Shown here one piece after another: positions 21,305 through 29,911 of a stretch of DNA of 64,000 bases; positions within the stretch are counted from its first letter, which is position 1; each line of letters opens with the position of its first letter. The position numbers and the translations under genes are program-made. A model generated the notes under the pieces. It worked only from the letters and a program-made list of their open reading frames with translations, ran no database searches and was not told where the DNA came from. This DNA comes from Frigoribacterium sp. Leaf8. GTDB taxonomy: Bacteria > Actinomycetota > Actinomycetes > Actinomycetales > Microbacteriaceae. The stretch covers positions 527,680 through 591,679 of the forward strand of contig NZ_LMKB01000005.1 in NCBI RefSeq assembly GCF_001421165.1, given 5' to 3'.

Positions 21305-21889
21305 TCAGTCGGACTGCTGGCGGCGGGCGCGGTCGGCGTCGTCGCGGTCGAGCTCGCGACGCAGGACGCGTTCGGGGACGGCGACGTGCTCGGCGGCCTC
21401 GCGCATGCTCGCTCCCCCGGCCCGCAGCTGACGGGCCGCGTCGAGGCGGCGTCTCGAGACGGGGGGCTTCGGGGTCTGCGCCACCCGCGCCTCCTGCCGT
21501 TTGCGGGTCTCGGCACGGTGCAGCTCACCGCCGACCTGCTCGTCGAAGCGGGCCAGGGCGGCGGTGACGCGGAAGAAGAAGCGGCCGTAGGCGTTGAGCT
21601 CGTCGATCTGCTCGTCGATCGAGCGGAAGGCGACGCCCAGGGCGTCGAGGGTCGCCATCACCCCCACCAGCTCAGCCACCGAGCGGCCGATCCGGTCGAC
21701 GTTCGTCACGACGAAGACGTCGCCTTCCCGCAGGCTGCCGATCGCCTTGGCGAACTCGGGGCGGGACTGCCTGGTGCCGGTGGCGTGGTCCACGAAGACC
21801 CGTTCGCACCCGCCCGCCCGCAGGCGCTCCGCCTGGCGATCCGACGACGGGTCGTCTCGCGAGATGCGGGCGTACCCGACGACGGTCAC
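21305..21889 (-). CDS. Small serine recombinase (resolvase/invertase type)
   Basis: 194 residues. Catalytic domain with R8 and S10 (GYARISRDDPSSDRQ), the arginines R66 and R69 in VTNVDRIGRS, an E helix with FFFRVTAALARFDE, and a C-terminal helix-turn-helix (LDAARQLRAGGASMREAAEHVAV). All catalytic residues look intact, so it should be able to act on a res- or invertase-type site. GTG start. It points toward the tRNA-Arg gene with 55 bases between; no other mobile-element gene is near, so it may be a remnant or a stand-alone resolvase. Confidence 0.88.
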   Translation of the reverse strand: MTVVGYARISRDDPSSDRQAERLRAGGCERVFVDHATGTRQSRPEFAKAIGSLREGDVFVVTNVDRIGRSVAELVGVMATLDALGVAFRSIDEQIDELNAYGRFFFRVTAALARFDEQVGGELHRAETRKRQEARVAQTPKPPVSRRRLDAARQLRAGGASMREAAEHVAVPERVLRRELDRDDADRARRQQSD

Positions 21890-21994
21890 GGTGGGCCTTC
21901 CGGCGAGGCGAGGGTGGACAGAGAGGTGAGGCCCCGCCGACGGCGAGGCCTCGAGGACGTCCGCCCGGAGGCGTGCGTCAGTGGTGGGTCGGAC

Positions 21995-22210
21995 TCAACT
22001 GTAGGTGAGCGCGATCACCGCGACGTCGAGCGTGCGATACGAACCCTCACGCCGGACGGCGGTGCGGACGCGCCCCCGCAACACCTCGAACAACCCGTCG
22101 GACTCGTGCACGAACCCGATCACCCCGGCGGTCGGCGTCGACACGCGGTGGAATCCGTCACCCAGGGGGACGACCTCCGCTCGGGACGTGCGCTCCAAGA
22201 CAGCACCCAT
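21995..22210 (-). CDS. Small conserved hypothetical protein
   Basis: 71 residues starting MGAVLERTSRAEVVPLGDG and ending DVAVIALTYS. The start is fixed by a strong ribosome site, AAGGAG five bases before the ATG; the longer frame from 22282 lacks one. No membrane helix, no motif I recognise; the mix of beta-prone hydrophobic stretches with arginines suggests a small folded protein. A 20-base palindrome at 22261-22280 lies about 50 bases upstream and may control it. Confidence 0.6.
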   Translation of the reverse strand: MGAVLERTSRAEVVPLGDGFHRVSTPTAGVIGFVHESDGLFEVLRGRVRTAVRREGSYRTLDVAVIALTYS

Positions 22211-22260
22211 GATGTCTCCTTCTTCGTTCTCCGGCCCTCGTACCGGGCCGTCATCGCAGC

Positions 22261-22280
22261 GTACCCCGCATGTGGGGTAC
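22261..22280. promoter_or_regulatory. 20-bp palindrome, possible operator
   Basis: GTACCCCGCATGTGGGGTAC: seven perfect base pairs on each side of an almost symmetric centre. Located 51 bases upstream of the small gene at 21995-22210, where a repressor site would be expected. It could also form a small RNA hairpin. No matching second copy seen in this window. Confidence 0.45.
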
Positions 22281-22351
22281 AAGTCCCCGTGGAGTTGTCA
22301 GACTGGTCCTCTGACTCGTTCCTCGGACAGGCGCGAGGCCTCGCCGTCCGA

Positions 22352-23242
22352 TCAGGCCGGCGGAGCCTCGGGCAGGGCCCCACGACGCCGCCGGCGACCG
22401 GCCGCGATCGTGACGCCGACGCTCGCCGCCGTGACGCAGGCGAGGGCGACGACCTCGCGCACCCCGAGTGCCTCGCCGAGCACGACGAGGCCGGCCAGGG
22501 CAGCCACCGCCGGCCCCAGGCTCGACAGGACGCCGAACACGCGCGTCGGCAGCCTCCGCAGCGCCACCGACTCGAGCGCGTACGGGATCGCGGAGGTGAG
22601 GGCGGCCACCACGAGGAAGACGAGCAGGAGGCGCGGGTCGGCCCGGACGGCCACCGTCGCGTCGTGCGCCCCGAACGGGACGACCACGAGGGCGGCGACC
22701 AGCATCGCGGTCGCGAGGGCTCCCATCGGGTCACGACCTCGCCCCAGAGCGGCGTTCGCGAGGATGTAGCAGGCCCAGAACGCCCCGGCGCCGAGGGCGA
22801 GCAGCACGCCGACGACGGGGATCGCCCCGGTCGAGTCGGAGCCGAGCAACACGACCCCGGCGAGGGCGAGCAGGGCCCAGGCCGCGTCCCACCAGCGTCT
22901 CGTCTGCACGAGTGCCACGACCAGCGGACCGAGGAACTCGAGGGTGACCGCGACCCCGAGCGGCACGACGTCGATCGCGAGGTAGATGAGCGAGTTCATC
23001 CCGGCGAGGGCGAGGCCCAGCAGGACCACGCCCAGCCACGTTCGGCGGGGCCACCGCCAGGGGCGCGGTCGGAAGACGAGCACCAGGAGCGTCGCGCCGA
23101 AGGCGAGGCGCAGGCTGGCGGCGCCCAGCGGTCCCAGGGCCTCGAAATGCGTCTTGGCGAGGGCGGCCCCGAACTGCACCGAGACGATCGCCGCGACGGC
23201 GAGCAGGGGCGACGGCACACGGCCGAGGGGGCTGGGGTTCAC
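22352..23242 (-). CDS. EamA/RhtA-type drug/metabolite exporter
   Basis: 296 residues with ten predicted membrane helices in two EamA repeats (about 10-140 and 150-285). Typical features: QFGAALAKTHF in helix 1, SLRLAFGATLL at the end of helix 2, and ALTSAIPYALESVALRRLP in the second repeat, which resembles RhtA, an exporter of threonine and homoserine. The substrate is an inference only. No regulator gene directly adjacent. Confidence 0.85.
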   Translation of the reverse strand: MNPSPLGRVPSPLLAVAAIVSVQFGAALAKTHFEALGPLGAASLRLAFGATLLVLVFRPRPWRWPRRTWLGVVLLGLALAGMNSLIYLAIDVVPLGVAVTLEFLGPLVVALVQTRRWWDAAWALLALAGVVLLGSDSTGAIPVVGVLLALGAGAFWACYILANAALGRGRDPMGALATAMLVAALVVVPFGAHDATVAVRADPRLLLVFLVVAALTSAIPYALESVALRRLPTRVFGVLSSLGPAVAALAGLVVLGEALGVREVVALACVTAASVGVTIAAGRRRRRGALPEAPPA

Positions 23243-23292
23243 GGGGCTCCGGGTTCGTCACGGGGTGCGCGGCGGCACAGTACGATCGTGGC

Positions 23293-23700
23293 ATGAGCGA
23301 CGCCTTCTCCGTCATCTCGCCGGTGGTGGAGCTCTTCGGCTGGTTCGGGTTCATCGTCGGCACGCCCTTCCTCCTGGCCGGGTGGGTGCTCCGGCGCCGC
23401 GCGACCCGCCTCGAGAGCACCGTCGGCGTGGTCATCCCGCCGCCCGACTGGGCCCGTGCCGCCACCGCCCGATGGATGGACGTCGACGGGCAGCTGCACG
23501 AGACGCAGTTCGGCGACGTCCCGGTGACGACGCCGCTCGAGACCGAGCTCACCGTGCACTACGACCCCGACCGACCCCACCGGGCCCGCGTCCACCCCCC
23601 GCACGACGACGGACGGGCTCCCCGCACCGTGGGGGTCGTGCTCTACGCCGTCGGGGCGGTCTGCGCCGTCGCGTCGGTGGGCCTGCTCTTCGTCTCCTGA
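23293..23700 (+). CDS. Small membrane protein, DUF3592-like
   Basis: 135 residues with a membrane helix at each end (about 12-32 and 112-134) and a hydrophilic domain of about 80 residues between them. The loop has the pattern MDVDGQLHETQFG followed by VTVHYDPDRPHRARV-type sequence, which resembles DUF3592 proteins of unknown function. Divergent from the EamA gene with a 50-base gap; stands alone. Confidence 0.6.
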   Translation: MSDAFSVISPVVELFGWFGFIVGTPFLLAGWVLRRRATRLESTVGVVIPPPDWARAATARWMDVDGQLHETQFGDVPVTTPLETELTVHYDPDRPHRARVHPPHDDGRAPRTVGVVLYAVGAVCAVASVGLLFVS

Positions 23701-23806
23701 CCCGTCCGGCGGCCGGTTCGACGTCACCTCCTGAGCGTGCACGGCACCCCGGGCGGTCTGACGGGGGCCGTCGATAGACTCCCCCGCAACGAGCGAGGGG
23801 AGCGTC

Positions 23807-25816
23807 GTGAGCACGAGATCCACGACCGGCCGACGACCGACGAGACGAACGGTGGCCGCCGTCGCCGCGGCGGTCCTGGCCGTGGTCGGCACGATCGCCT
23901 TCGGTGCGGTCCCGGCCCAGGCCGTCGAACCGGTCGAGTTCTCGGGCGCCTACGTGGTCGACCAGGCCGACGTGCTGTCGAGCGCGGACGAGGCCGAGGT
24001 GACCGACGCACTCGACCGGCTCGCGACCGACACCGGCGTCAACCTCTTCGTCGTCTACGTCGACTCCTTCTCCTCGCCTTCCGACCGCACGGCCTGGGGC
24101 GAGGCGACGGCGTCCCTGAACCAACTGGGTGCGAACGACGTGCTGCTCTCGGTGGCGGTCGACGACCAGTTCTACGACCTCTCGGCCGACACGTCCGTGA
24201 TCTCGGAATCGGACCGGCAGGCGCTGCAGACCGACGTCGTCATGCCCGAGCTGCGTGACGGCGACTGGGCCGGTGCCGCCGTCGCCCTGGCCGACGGCAT
24301 CCGCAGCGACGAGGCCGGGCCCGACCTCAGCTGGGTGCTCTGGGCGCTGCTCGTGCTGGTCCTCGTCGCGGCAGCCGTCGCCGTCGTCGTCGTGGTCCGC
24401 CGGGCACGACGTCGACGCAGCGAGTCCGACGCGCAGGAGGCCCGCCAGGACGAACTCGACAAGCGTGCCGCACGGGTGCTGGTCGCCCTCGACGACGAGT
24501 TGACCGCAGGCGCACACGAGGTCGGTTTCGCGGCGGCACAGTTCGGGGACGACGCGGCCCGGCCGTTCGCCGAGGCGCTCGACGCGGCCCGGGTGCACGC
24601 CCGCGAGGCGTTCGCCCTGCAGCAGAAGTTGGACGACTCCGTCCCCGACTCCCCCGAACAACGCCTCGAGTGGACCACCCGCATCATCGAGTTGTGCGAG
24701 GCGGCCGACGCGTCGCTCGCCGAGCAGTCCGCCGCGTTCGACGAGCTGCGTGAGGCCGAGGGGCGGGCGCCGAGCGACGTGGCGGCCCTCCCCGGCGAGG
24801 TCGCGACCCGACGAGCCCGGCTCGCCTCGGCCCGCACCCTCATCGGCGAGCTGACCACGATCTACTCGGCGCGGGCGGTCGCGTCGATCGACCAGAACGA
24901 CGACCAGGCCGACCGTCTGCTCGAGTTCGCCGACGAGAGGGCCGGTACGGCGGCGACCGCGCTGGCGTCGTCCTCCACGTCGGAGGCCGTCATCGCCGTC
25001 CGAGAGGCCCGTCAGGCCCTGGCGCAGGTCGACCAGCTGCTCAGCGCGGTCGACGGGGCCGCCGAGTCGCTGCGGACGGCGGGCAGCACCATCTCGGCCA
25101 TGACCCTCGACCTGCGGCAGGACATCGCGACGGCCGAGGGGCTGCCCGACGGTTCGGCCCCGCAGGGCGTCGACGTCGCCGGCTCCGTCTCGGCTGCACG
25201 GGCCTCCATCGCGCTGGCCGAGACGACGACCGACGACCCGCTCGCCGTCGTCGCCTCGCTCGGTGCTGCCAACGACCGCATCGACCAGGTGCTGGCGGCC
25301 GTGCGCGACGACTCCGAGAAGCAGCGCCGGGCCCAGGCGGCCCTCGACCAGGCGCTGCTGACCGCGCGGAGTCAGATCAGCGCCACCCGCGACTTCATCG
25401 AGACCCGTCGCGGCGGCATCGGCCCGCAGCCGCGCACCCGGTTGTCCGAGGCCGAACGTCACCTGGCCACCGCGGTGTCGCTCGCGACGTCCGACCGCGA
25501 CGCCGCCCTGTTCGAGGCCCACCAGGCCGTCCAGTTGTCGCAGGCCGCAGCCGCCGGTGCCGAGGCCGAGGTCTCGTCCTACCAGCAGGCGAGCCCGTTC
25601 GGCGGCGGAGTCGGCACGCGGGGGTCGGCCGGGGCCGATCTCGGCGGCATCGTCACCGGCATGCTGCTCGGTGGACTCTTCAGCGGGGGTGGCGGCGGCT
25701 TCGGCGGTGGCGGCGGAGGCTTCGGCGGGGGTGGCGGCGGCTTCGGTGGGGGCGGTGGCTTCGGCGGCGGGGGTGGCGGCGGAGGCGGCCGCAGCTCGGG
25801 CGGCGGACGGTTCTAG
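23807..25816 (+). CDS. TPM-domain membrane protein with glycine-rich tail
   Basis: 669 residues. Signal peptide (about 15-40), a TPM domain at about 46-165 (YVVDQADVLSSADE start, GVNLFVVYVDSF core), a single membrane helix at 176-198, a long alanine- and charge-rich helical region (about 205-590, likely coiled coil), and a tail of GGGFGG repeats from about 631 to the end. TPM proteins of the YgcG/Psb32 type have been linked to membrane-protein repair or phosphatase activity; the role here is not known. GTG start. The pspA gene follows 117 bases later, which suggests an envelope-stress unit. Confidence 0.85.
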   Translation: MSTRSTTGRRPTRRTVAAVAAAVLAVVGTIAFGAVPAQAVEPVEFSGAYVVDQADVLSSADEAEVTDALDRLATDTGVNLFVVYVDSFSSPSDRTAWGEATASLNQLGANDVLLSVAVDDQFYDLSADTSVISESDRQALQTDVVMPELRDGDWAGAAVALADGIRSDEAGPDLSWVLWALLVLVLVAAAVAVVVVVRRARRRRSESDAQEARQDELDKRAARVLVALDDELTAGAHEVGFAAAQFGDDAARPFAEALDAARVHAREAFALQQKLDDSVPDSPEQRLEWTTRIIELCEAADASLAEQSAAFDELREAEGRAPSDVAALPGEVATRRARLASARTLIGELTTIYSARAVASIDQNDDQADRLLEFADERAGTAATALASSSTSEAVIAVREARQALAQVDQLLSAVDGAAESLRTAGSTISAMTLDLRQDIATAEGLPDGSAPQGVDVAGSVSAARASIALAETTTDDPLAVVASLGAANDRIDQVLAAVRDDSEKQRRAQAALDQALLTARSQISATRDFIETRRGGIGPQPRTRLSEAERHLATAVSLATSDRDAALFEAHQAVQLSQAAAAGAEAEVSSYQQASPFGGGVGTRGSAGADLGGIVTGMLLGGLFSGGGGGFGGGGGGFGGGGGGFGGGGGFGGGGGGGGGRSSGGGRF

Positions 25817-25933
25817 GGTCCGCCCGTCACGGTCCACGCCCCGTTCCTCCCCATCCCCCCACCACCCCGAGACAGCAGCACGACCGACAAGACGAGCACC
25901 ACTCCACGGCACCACCTCTCGAAAGGACGCACC

Positions 25934-26656
25934 ATGGCAAAGCAGTCGATCTTCGGACGCATCGCGCAACTGACCCGCGCGAACATCAACAGCCTGCTCG
26001 ACCAGGCCGAGGACCCCAGCAAGATGCTGGACCAGATGGTCCGCGACTACACCAACAGCATCGCCGAGGCCGAGGAAGCCGTCGCGACCACCATCGGCAA
26101 CCTGCGCCTCCTCGAGCAGGACCACGCCGAGGACGTCGCCGCCGCCGCGGACTGGGAGCGCAAGGCCCTCGCGGCGAGCAACAAGGCCGACGAGCTGCGC
26201 TCGTCGGGCAACACGGTCGACGCCGACAAGTTCGACGCTCTCGCTCGCGTGGCCCTCGGCAAGCAACTGCAAAGCGAGAAGGAGGCGAAGACGGCAGAGC
26301 CGCAGATCGCCTCCCAGACGGACGTCGTCGACAAGCTCAAGACGGGGCTGGGCGGCATGCGGTCCAAGCTCGACCAGCTCGCCGCCAAGCGCGACGAACT
26401 GAACGCGCGCTCGAAGACCGTCGAGGCCCAGACCAAGGTCGCCGACGCCGTCCAGAGCATCGACATCCTCGACCCGACGAGCGAGATCAGCCGCTTCGAG
26501 GACAAGGTCCGCCGCGAGGAGGCCAAGATGCTCGGTCGTCAAGAGCTCGCGGCCTCGAGCCTCGACGCCCAGTTCGAAGGCCTCGACGACCTCGGGGAGC
26601 AGACCGAGGTCGACGCCCGCCTCGCCGCCCTCAAGCTCGGCGCGCTCGACAAGTGA
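25934..26656 (+). CDS. pspA: PspA/IM30 family membrane-stress protein
   Basis: 240 residues, nearly all helical coiled coil, beginning AKQSIFGRIAQLTRANINSLLDQ, the membrane-sensing amphipathic start of the ESCRT-III-like PspA/Vipp1 family. These proteins coat and protect damaged membranes. A good GAAAGGA ribosome site precedes the ATG by about five bases. Its stop overlaps the GTG of the next gene (GTGA). It follows the TPM-domain gene. Confidence 0.92.
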   Translation: MAKQSIFGRIAQLTRANINSLLDQAEDPSKMLDQMVRDYTNSIAEAEEAVATTIGNLRLLEQDHAEDVAAAADWERKALAASNKADELRSSGNTVDADKFDALARVALGKQLQSEKEAKTAEPQIASQTDVVDKLKTGLGGMRSKLDQLAAKRDELNARSKTVEAQTKVADAVQSIDILDPTSEISRFEDKVRREEAKMLGRQELAASSLDAQFEGLDDLGEQTEVDARLAALKLGALDK

Positions 26657-27792
26657 GCCAGCCGCCGCCCGTCACGCCTGCGCCGGTGGACGTCCCGCCG
26701 GTGCAGGCGCGCCGGGCGGCACCCCGCCTGATGGGCGTCGACGTCGCCCGCGGCCTCGCCGTGCTCGGCATGTTCGCCGCCCACATGTGGCCTCGGCCGC
26801 TGCTCGACGAGCGCGTCTTCGACGGGCGGTCGGCGATCCTCTTCGCGACCCTCGCCGGCGTCTCGCTCGGTCTGATGTCGGGAGGCGCCCGGCCGACGCC
26901 CCGTGGCGGTCGAGGGCGGGTCGTCGGCGGGATCGCCATCCGGGCGGGCCTGCTCGTCGTGCTGGGCCTCGCGTTGCAGGCCTGGAACCCGTACCTCCTG
27001 GTGATCCTGCCCTACTACGGCGTGATGTTCGTCCTGGCACTGGGTCTGCTCTTCGCCCCCCGGGCCGTACTGTTGGCGGCCGCCGCCCTGCTCGCCGTCG
27101 TGGCCCCGTGGCTGGCCTCGTCCGTCCCCGTCGACGCCTACGGCGACACCGCGGTGTCCGGCGCCGCCGGCCTGGCGACCCAGGCCCTGCTCGTCGGCGC
27201 CTACCCGGCGCTGGTCTGGACGCCCTTCCTGCTCGTCGGTCTCGTCGCGGCTCGTTCCGACCTGATCCGCACCCGGACCCAGGTCACGCTGATCGTCGCC
27301 GGGACGTCGGCCGCGATCGTGGGGTACGCGGCGCGCTTCCTGCCCGGCGCCTCCTCGATCCCCTGGTTCGACCCGGCCGACCACGAAGGCATGCCCGCCG
27401 AGATCGTCGGCTCGGGCGGCGTCGCCGCCGCCGTGCTCGGACTGCTCCTGCTCGCCACCACCCCGCGTCGTCCCCTGACGCCCGAGGGTCGGGGACGAGG
27501 AGGCGCGGCTGCGGTCGTCCGCACCGTCCTCCGACCCCTCGCGGCCACGGGCGCGCAACCGCTCACCGTCTACACGGCCCACGTGCTGATCACCGCGCCG
27601 CTGTTCACCGTGTACCGGCTGTCCGACCCGACGGCCGCCTACGGTCTGCCCCTGGGCCACCTGGTCGTCGCCGTCGTCCTCACGCTCGTCTACGCCACCC
27701 TCTGGCAACGGTACGTCGGGCGCGGGCCGCTGGAGCGCGCCGTCGGGGCGCTGAGTCGTCCCTGGGCCTGGAGCACGGGCCCCCGCCCGTGA
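26653..27792 (+). CDS. Membrane acyltransferase-like protein (DUF1624/HGSNAT, DUF418-like)
   Basis: 379 residues, about ten membrane helices. The N-terminal signature RLMGVDVARGLAVLGMFAAH with a histidine in the first helix is typical of the heparan-alpha-glucosaminide N-acetyltransferase-like/DUF418 membrane proteins; the end has QPLTVYTAHVLI. The substrate in bacteria is unknown. GTG start coupled to pspA by GTGA. A copy of the recurring decamer lies at 27499-27508. Confidence 0.75.
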   Translation: MSQPPPVTPAPVDVPPVQARRAAPRLMGVDVARGLAVLGMFAAHMWPRPLLDERVFDGRSAILFATLAGVSLGLMSGGARPTPRGGRGRVVGGIAIRAGLLVVLGLALQAWNPYLLVILPYYGVMFVLALGLLFAPRAVLLAAAALLAVVAPWLASSVPVDAYGDTAVSGAAGLATQALLVGAYPALVWTPFLLVGLVAARSDLIRTRTQVTLIVAGTSAAIVGYAARFLPGASSIPWFDPADHEGMPAEIVGSGGVAAAVLGLLLLATTPRRPLTPEGRGRGGAAAVVRTVLRPLAATGAQPLTVYTAHVLITAPLFTVYRLSDPTAAYGLPLGHLVVAVVLTLVYATLWQRYVGRGPLERAVGALSRPWAWSTGPRP

Positions 27793-27805
27793 CAGACTGA
27801 CGCCC

Positions 27806-28633
27806 GTGAGGTTCGTCGTGGTTCCACAGTGGCAGGGTTCTCCGTCGTCGCGCGCGATGCGGCTCGCCGAGGGTGCGTACGCCGTCCTCGGAGACCTGCC
27901 GTCGACGGCCACCACCCTGGTCGAGGTCCCGGTGGGTGCGGGCGACTCGCTCGGCACGCGGGTGCACCGGCTCTCGTCGGTGCTGACGATCGCCGAGTCG
28001 GTCGGACGCGAGCTGCGGACCGACGACGCCCCCGCGATCGTGGTGGGCGGCGACTGCGGCGTCGAGTTCGCGGCGGTCCGCCACGCGGTCACCCCCCGCA
28101 CCGCCGTGGTCTGGTTCGACGCGCACCCCGACCTCCACAGCCCGCGCAGCAGCGAGAGCGGTGCCTTCAGCGGCATGGTGCTGCGGGCCCTGATCGGTGA
28201 CGCCACCGAGGACCTCCCGACCATCGGCCCCGGTCCGACGCCCGAGCCGCTCGACCCCGCCCGGGTCGTGCTCGCCGGGGCTCGCAGCTACGACGACGCG
28301 GAAGACCGCTACATCGAGAGCCGCCACGTCCCCACGGTGTCGTCTCTGGACTTCGACCCGGCCGAGGTGGTCGCCGCCGTCGAGGCGTCCGGCGCCACCG
28401 AGGTGTACCTCCACGTCGACCTCGACGTGCTGGACCCGGGGGTGATCGAGGGCCTGCTCGACCCGCAGCCGTTCGGTCTCGAGCTCGGGGTGTTGATCGA
28501 GACGATCACGGCCCTGAAGGAGCGCTTCTCCCTGGTCGGCGCGGGCCTGTGCTCGTTCGCGCCGGTCGACGCCGCGGCCGCCTCCGACGACATGGGCCCG
28601 ATCCTGCGCATCCTCGGAGCCCTGTCCCGATGA
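27806..28633 (+). CDS. Arginase/agmatinase-family hydrolase with altered metal motif
   Basis: 275 residues with the ureohydrolase fold. Two of the three metal motifs are classical: DAHPD (VVWFDAHPDLHS) and DLDVLDP. The first, normally GGDHS, reads GGDCG, so the usual histidine ligand is a cysteine. Family membership is clear, but an arginase or agmatinase activity cannot be assumed; related actinobacterial proteins are annotated only as arginase family. GTG start 13 bases after the acyltransferase gene; stop overlaps the crotonase ATG (ATGA). Confidence 0.82.
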   Translation: MRFVVVPQWQGSPSSRAMRLAEGAYAVLGDLPSTATTLVEVPVGAGDSLGTRVHRLSSVLTIAESVGRELRTDDAPAIVVGGDCGVEFAAVRHAVTPRTAVVWFDAHPDLHSPRSSESGAFSGMVLRALIGDATEDLPTIGPGPTPEPLDPARVVLAGARSYDDAEDRYIESRHVPTVSSLDFDPAEVVAAVEASGATEVYLHVDLDVLDPGVIEGLLDPQPFGLELGVLIETITALKERFSLVGAGLCSFAPVDAAAASDDMGPILRILGALSR

Positions 28634-29466
28634 GCGCGGGCCCCCCGAGCGCCGCCCCGGCCGACCCCGCCACCTCCGCCGACGACCGTCCGCGCGTCAC
28701 GGTGGAGCGAGACGGCCACGTGCTGCTCATCGGCCTCGACCGGCCCGAGAAGCGCAACGCGGCCGACCTGCGGATGCTGCGCGAACTGGCCCTGGCCTAC
28801 GGCGAACTCGACCGCGACCCCGACCTGCGGGTGGGACTGCTCTTCGCCCACGGCGACCACTTCACCGCCGGACTCGACCTCGGCGACGTCGTGCCCGCGG
28901 TCACCGCGGAGGGCCTCGACGTGGTCCCCGAGGGTGGTCTCGATCCGTGGCAGGTCCACGGTCACCAGGTGGGCAAGCCCGTGGTCATGGCCGTGCAGGG
29001 CACCTGCCTGACCCTCGGGGTCGAGCTCGCCCTGGCGAGCGACGTCGTGGTGGCGAGCCGGGACGCCCGCTTCGGCCAGATCGAGGTGAGCCGCGCCATC
29101 CTCCCCTTCGGTGGCGCGACGATCCGCCTCCCCCGCCGGGTCGGCTGGGGCGACGCCATGCGGTACCTGCTGACCGGCGACCTCCTCGACGCCGAGGAGG
29201 CGCGGCGCATCGGACTCGTGCAGGACCTGGTGGACGTCGGGTCGGCATTCGACCACGCCCTCGACCTCGCCCGTCGCATCGCCGCCCAGGCACCCCTGGC
29301 CGTGCAGGCCACCCTGGCGAACGCCCGGCTCGCAGTGCGTGACGGCGACGCCGCGGCCGAGGCCCGCCTGCAGCCCGAGCTCGTGCGGCTGCTCGCCTCG
29401 GACGACGCCCGGATCGGGTTCGAGGCCTTCGTCTCGCGGACCGCCGCCGAGTTCACGGGACGCTGA
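28630..29466 (+). CDS. Enoyl-CoA hydratase/isomerase family protein
   Basis: 278 residues, crotonase fold. An N-terminal Ala/Pro/Asp-rich tail of about 20 residues precedes VTVERDGHVLLIGLDRPEKRN-type sequence; oxyanion-hole elements HFTAGLDLGDV and GTCLTLG are present, as is GQIEV followed by PFGGATIRLPRRVG, so a glutamate is at the catalytic position. Likely hydrates an enoyl-CoA; the substrate is unknown. The ATG overlaps the arginase-family stop, so the two are co-translated. A decamer copy occurs at 29196-29205. Confidence 0.87.
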   Translation: MSAGPPSAAPADPATSADDRPRVTVERDGHVLLIGLDRPEKRNAADLRMLRELALAYGELDRDPDLRVGLLFAHGDHFTAGLDLGDVVPAVTAEGLDVVPEGGLDPWQVHGHQVGKPVVMAVQGTCLTLGVELALASDVVVASRDARFGQIEVSRAILPFGGATIRLPRRVGWGDAMRYLLTGDLLDAEEARRIGLVQDLVDVGSAFDHALDLARRIAAQAPLAVQATLANARLAVRDGDAAAEARLQPELVRLLASDDARIGFEAFVSRTAAEFTGR

Positions 29467-29498
29467 CCGCGCCTCCTCGGTCGTGGGCACACGAAAGA

Positions 29499-29526
29499 GC
29501 CCGCCCACCCCGAGGGGTGGACGGGC
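29499..29526. terminator. Bidirectional terminator between crotonase and csbD genes
   Basis: Twelve-base arms GCCCGCCCACCC and GGGTGGACGGGC pair with a single C/A mismatch around a CGAG loop, in the 81-base gap between two convergent genes. GAAAGA precedes it on the plus strand, giving a U-rich run for the minus-strand transcript. Confidence 0.75.
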
Positions 29527-29547
29527 CCGAGAACGAGGCGGATCGGC

Positions 29548-29718
29548 CTACTTGAAGACGTCCTTGACGTCTTCGCCGACCTTCTTGGCGGAGGCACCGG
29601 CCTGGTCCTTCTGACCTTCGGCCTTCAGCTCGTCGTCGCCCTTGCGGTCGCCGAGAGCTTCTTTCGCCTTGCCGGCGATGTCCTGAGCGGCGTTCTTGAT
29701 CTTGTCGTCGAGTCCCAT
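29548..29718 (-). CDS. CsbD-family stress protein
   Basis: 56 residues, very rich in Lys, Asp, Ala and Gly, starting MGLDDKIKNAAQDIAGKAKEA. This is the CsbD pattern, a small general-stress protein of unknown mechanism found in many bacteria. The start is set by GAGGAGG five bases ahead of the ATG. Stand-alone, with a strong terminator beyond its stop. Confidence 0.88.
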   Translation of the reverse strand: MGLDDKIKNAAQDIAGKAKEALGDRKGDDELKAEGQKDQAGASAKKVGEDVKDVFK

Positions 29719-29911
29719 GTGTGCCTCCTCGTAGGTTGACGCGCTCCCCCGCAACGATCGCGATGGTGCGCTGATGTGAGGGACGCTACCCGTGCCTCCC
29801 GGATCTCGCTCGTGCCGTTCAGGAAAGACCCAGCAGGGTTTCACGAAACGGCCACGCCCGCCCGGGGACCCGCCTGAGAACGCCGGGCCCCGGGCGACTA
29901 GCGTCGGGGCC

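Noticed and set aside
21250..22000. Integrated prophage or island at tRNA-Arg
   Set aside because: Only one recombinase; no tyrosine integrase, phage structural genes, or second attachment repeat noticed.
25680..25812. Glycine-rich GGC/GGT repeats as a CRISPR or mini-satellite
   Set aside because: They are the coding sequence for the GGGFGG tail of the TPM-domain protein, with no spacers and irregular units. No CRISPR array seen anywhere in the window.
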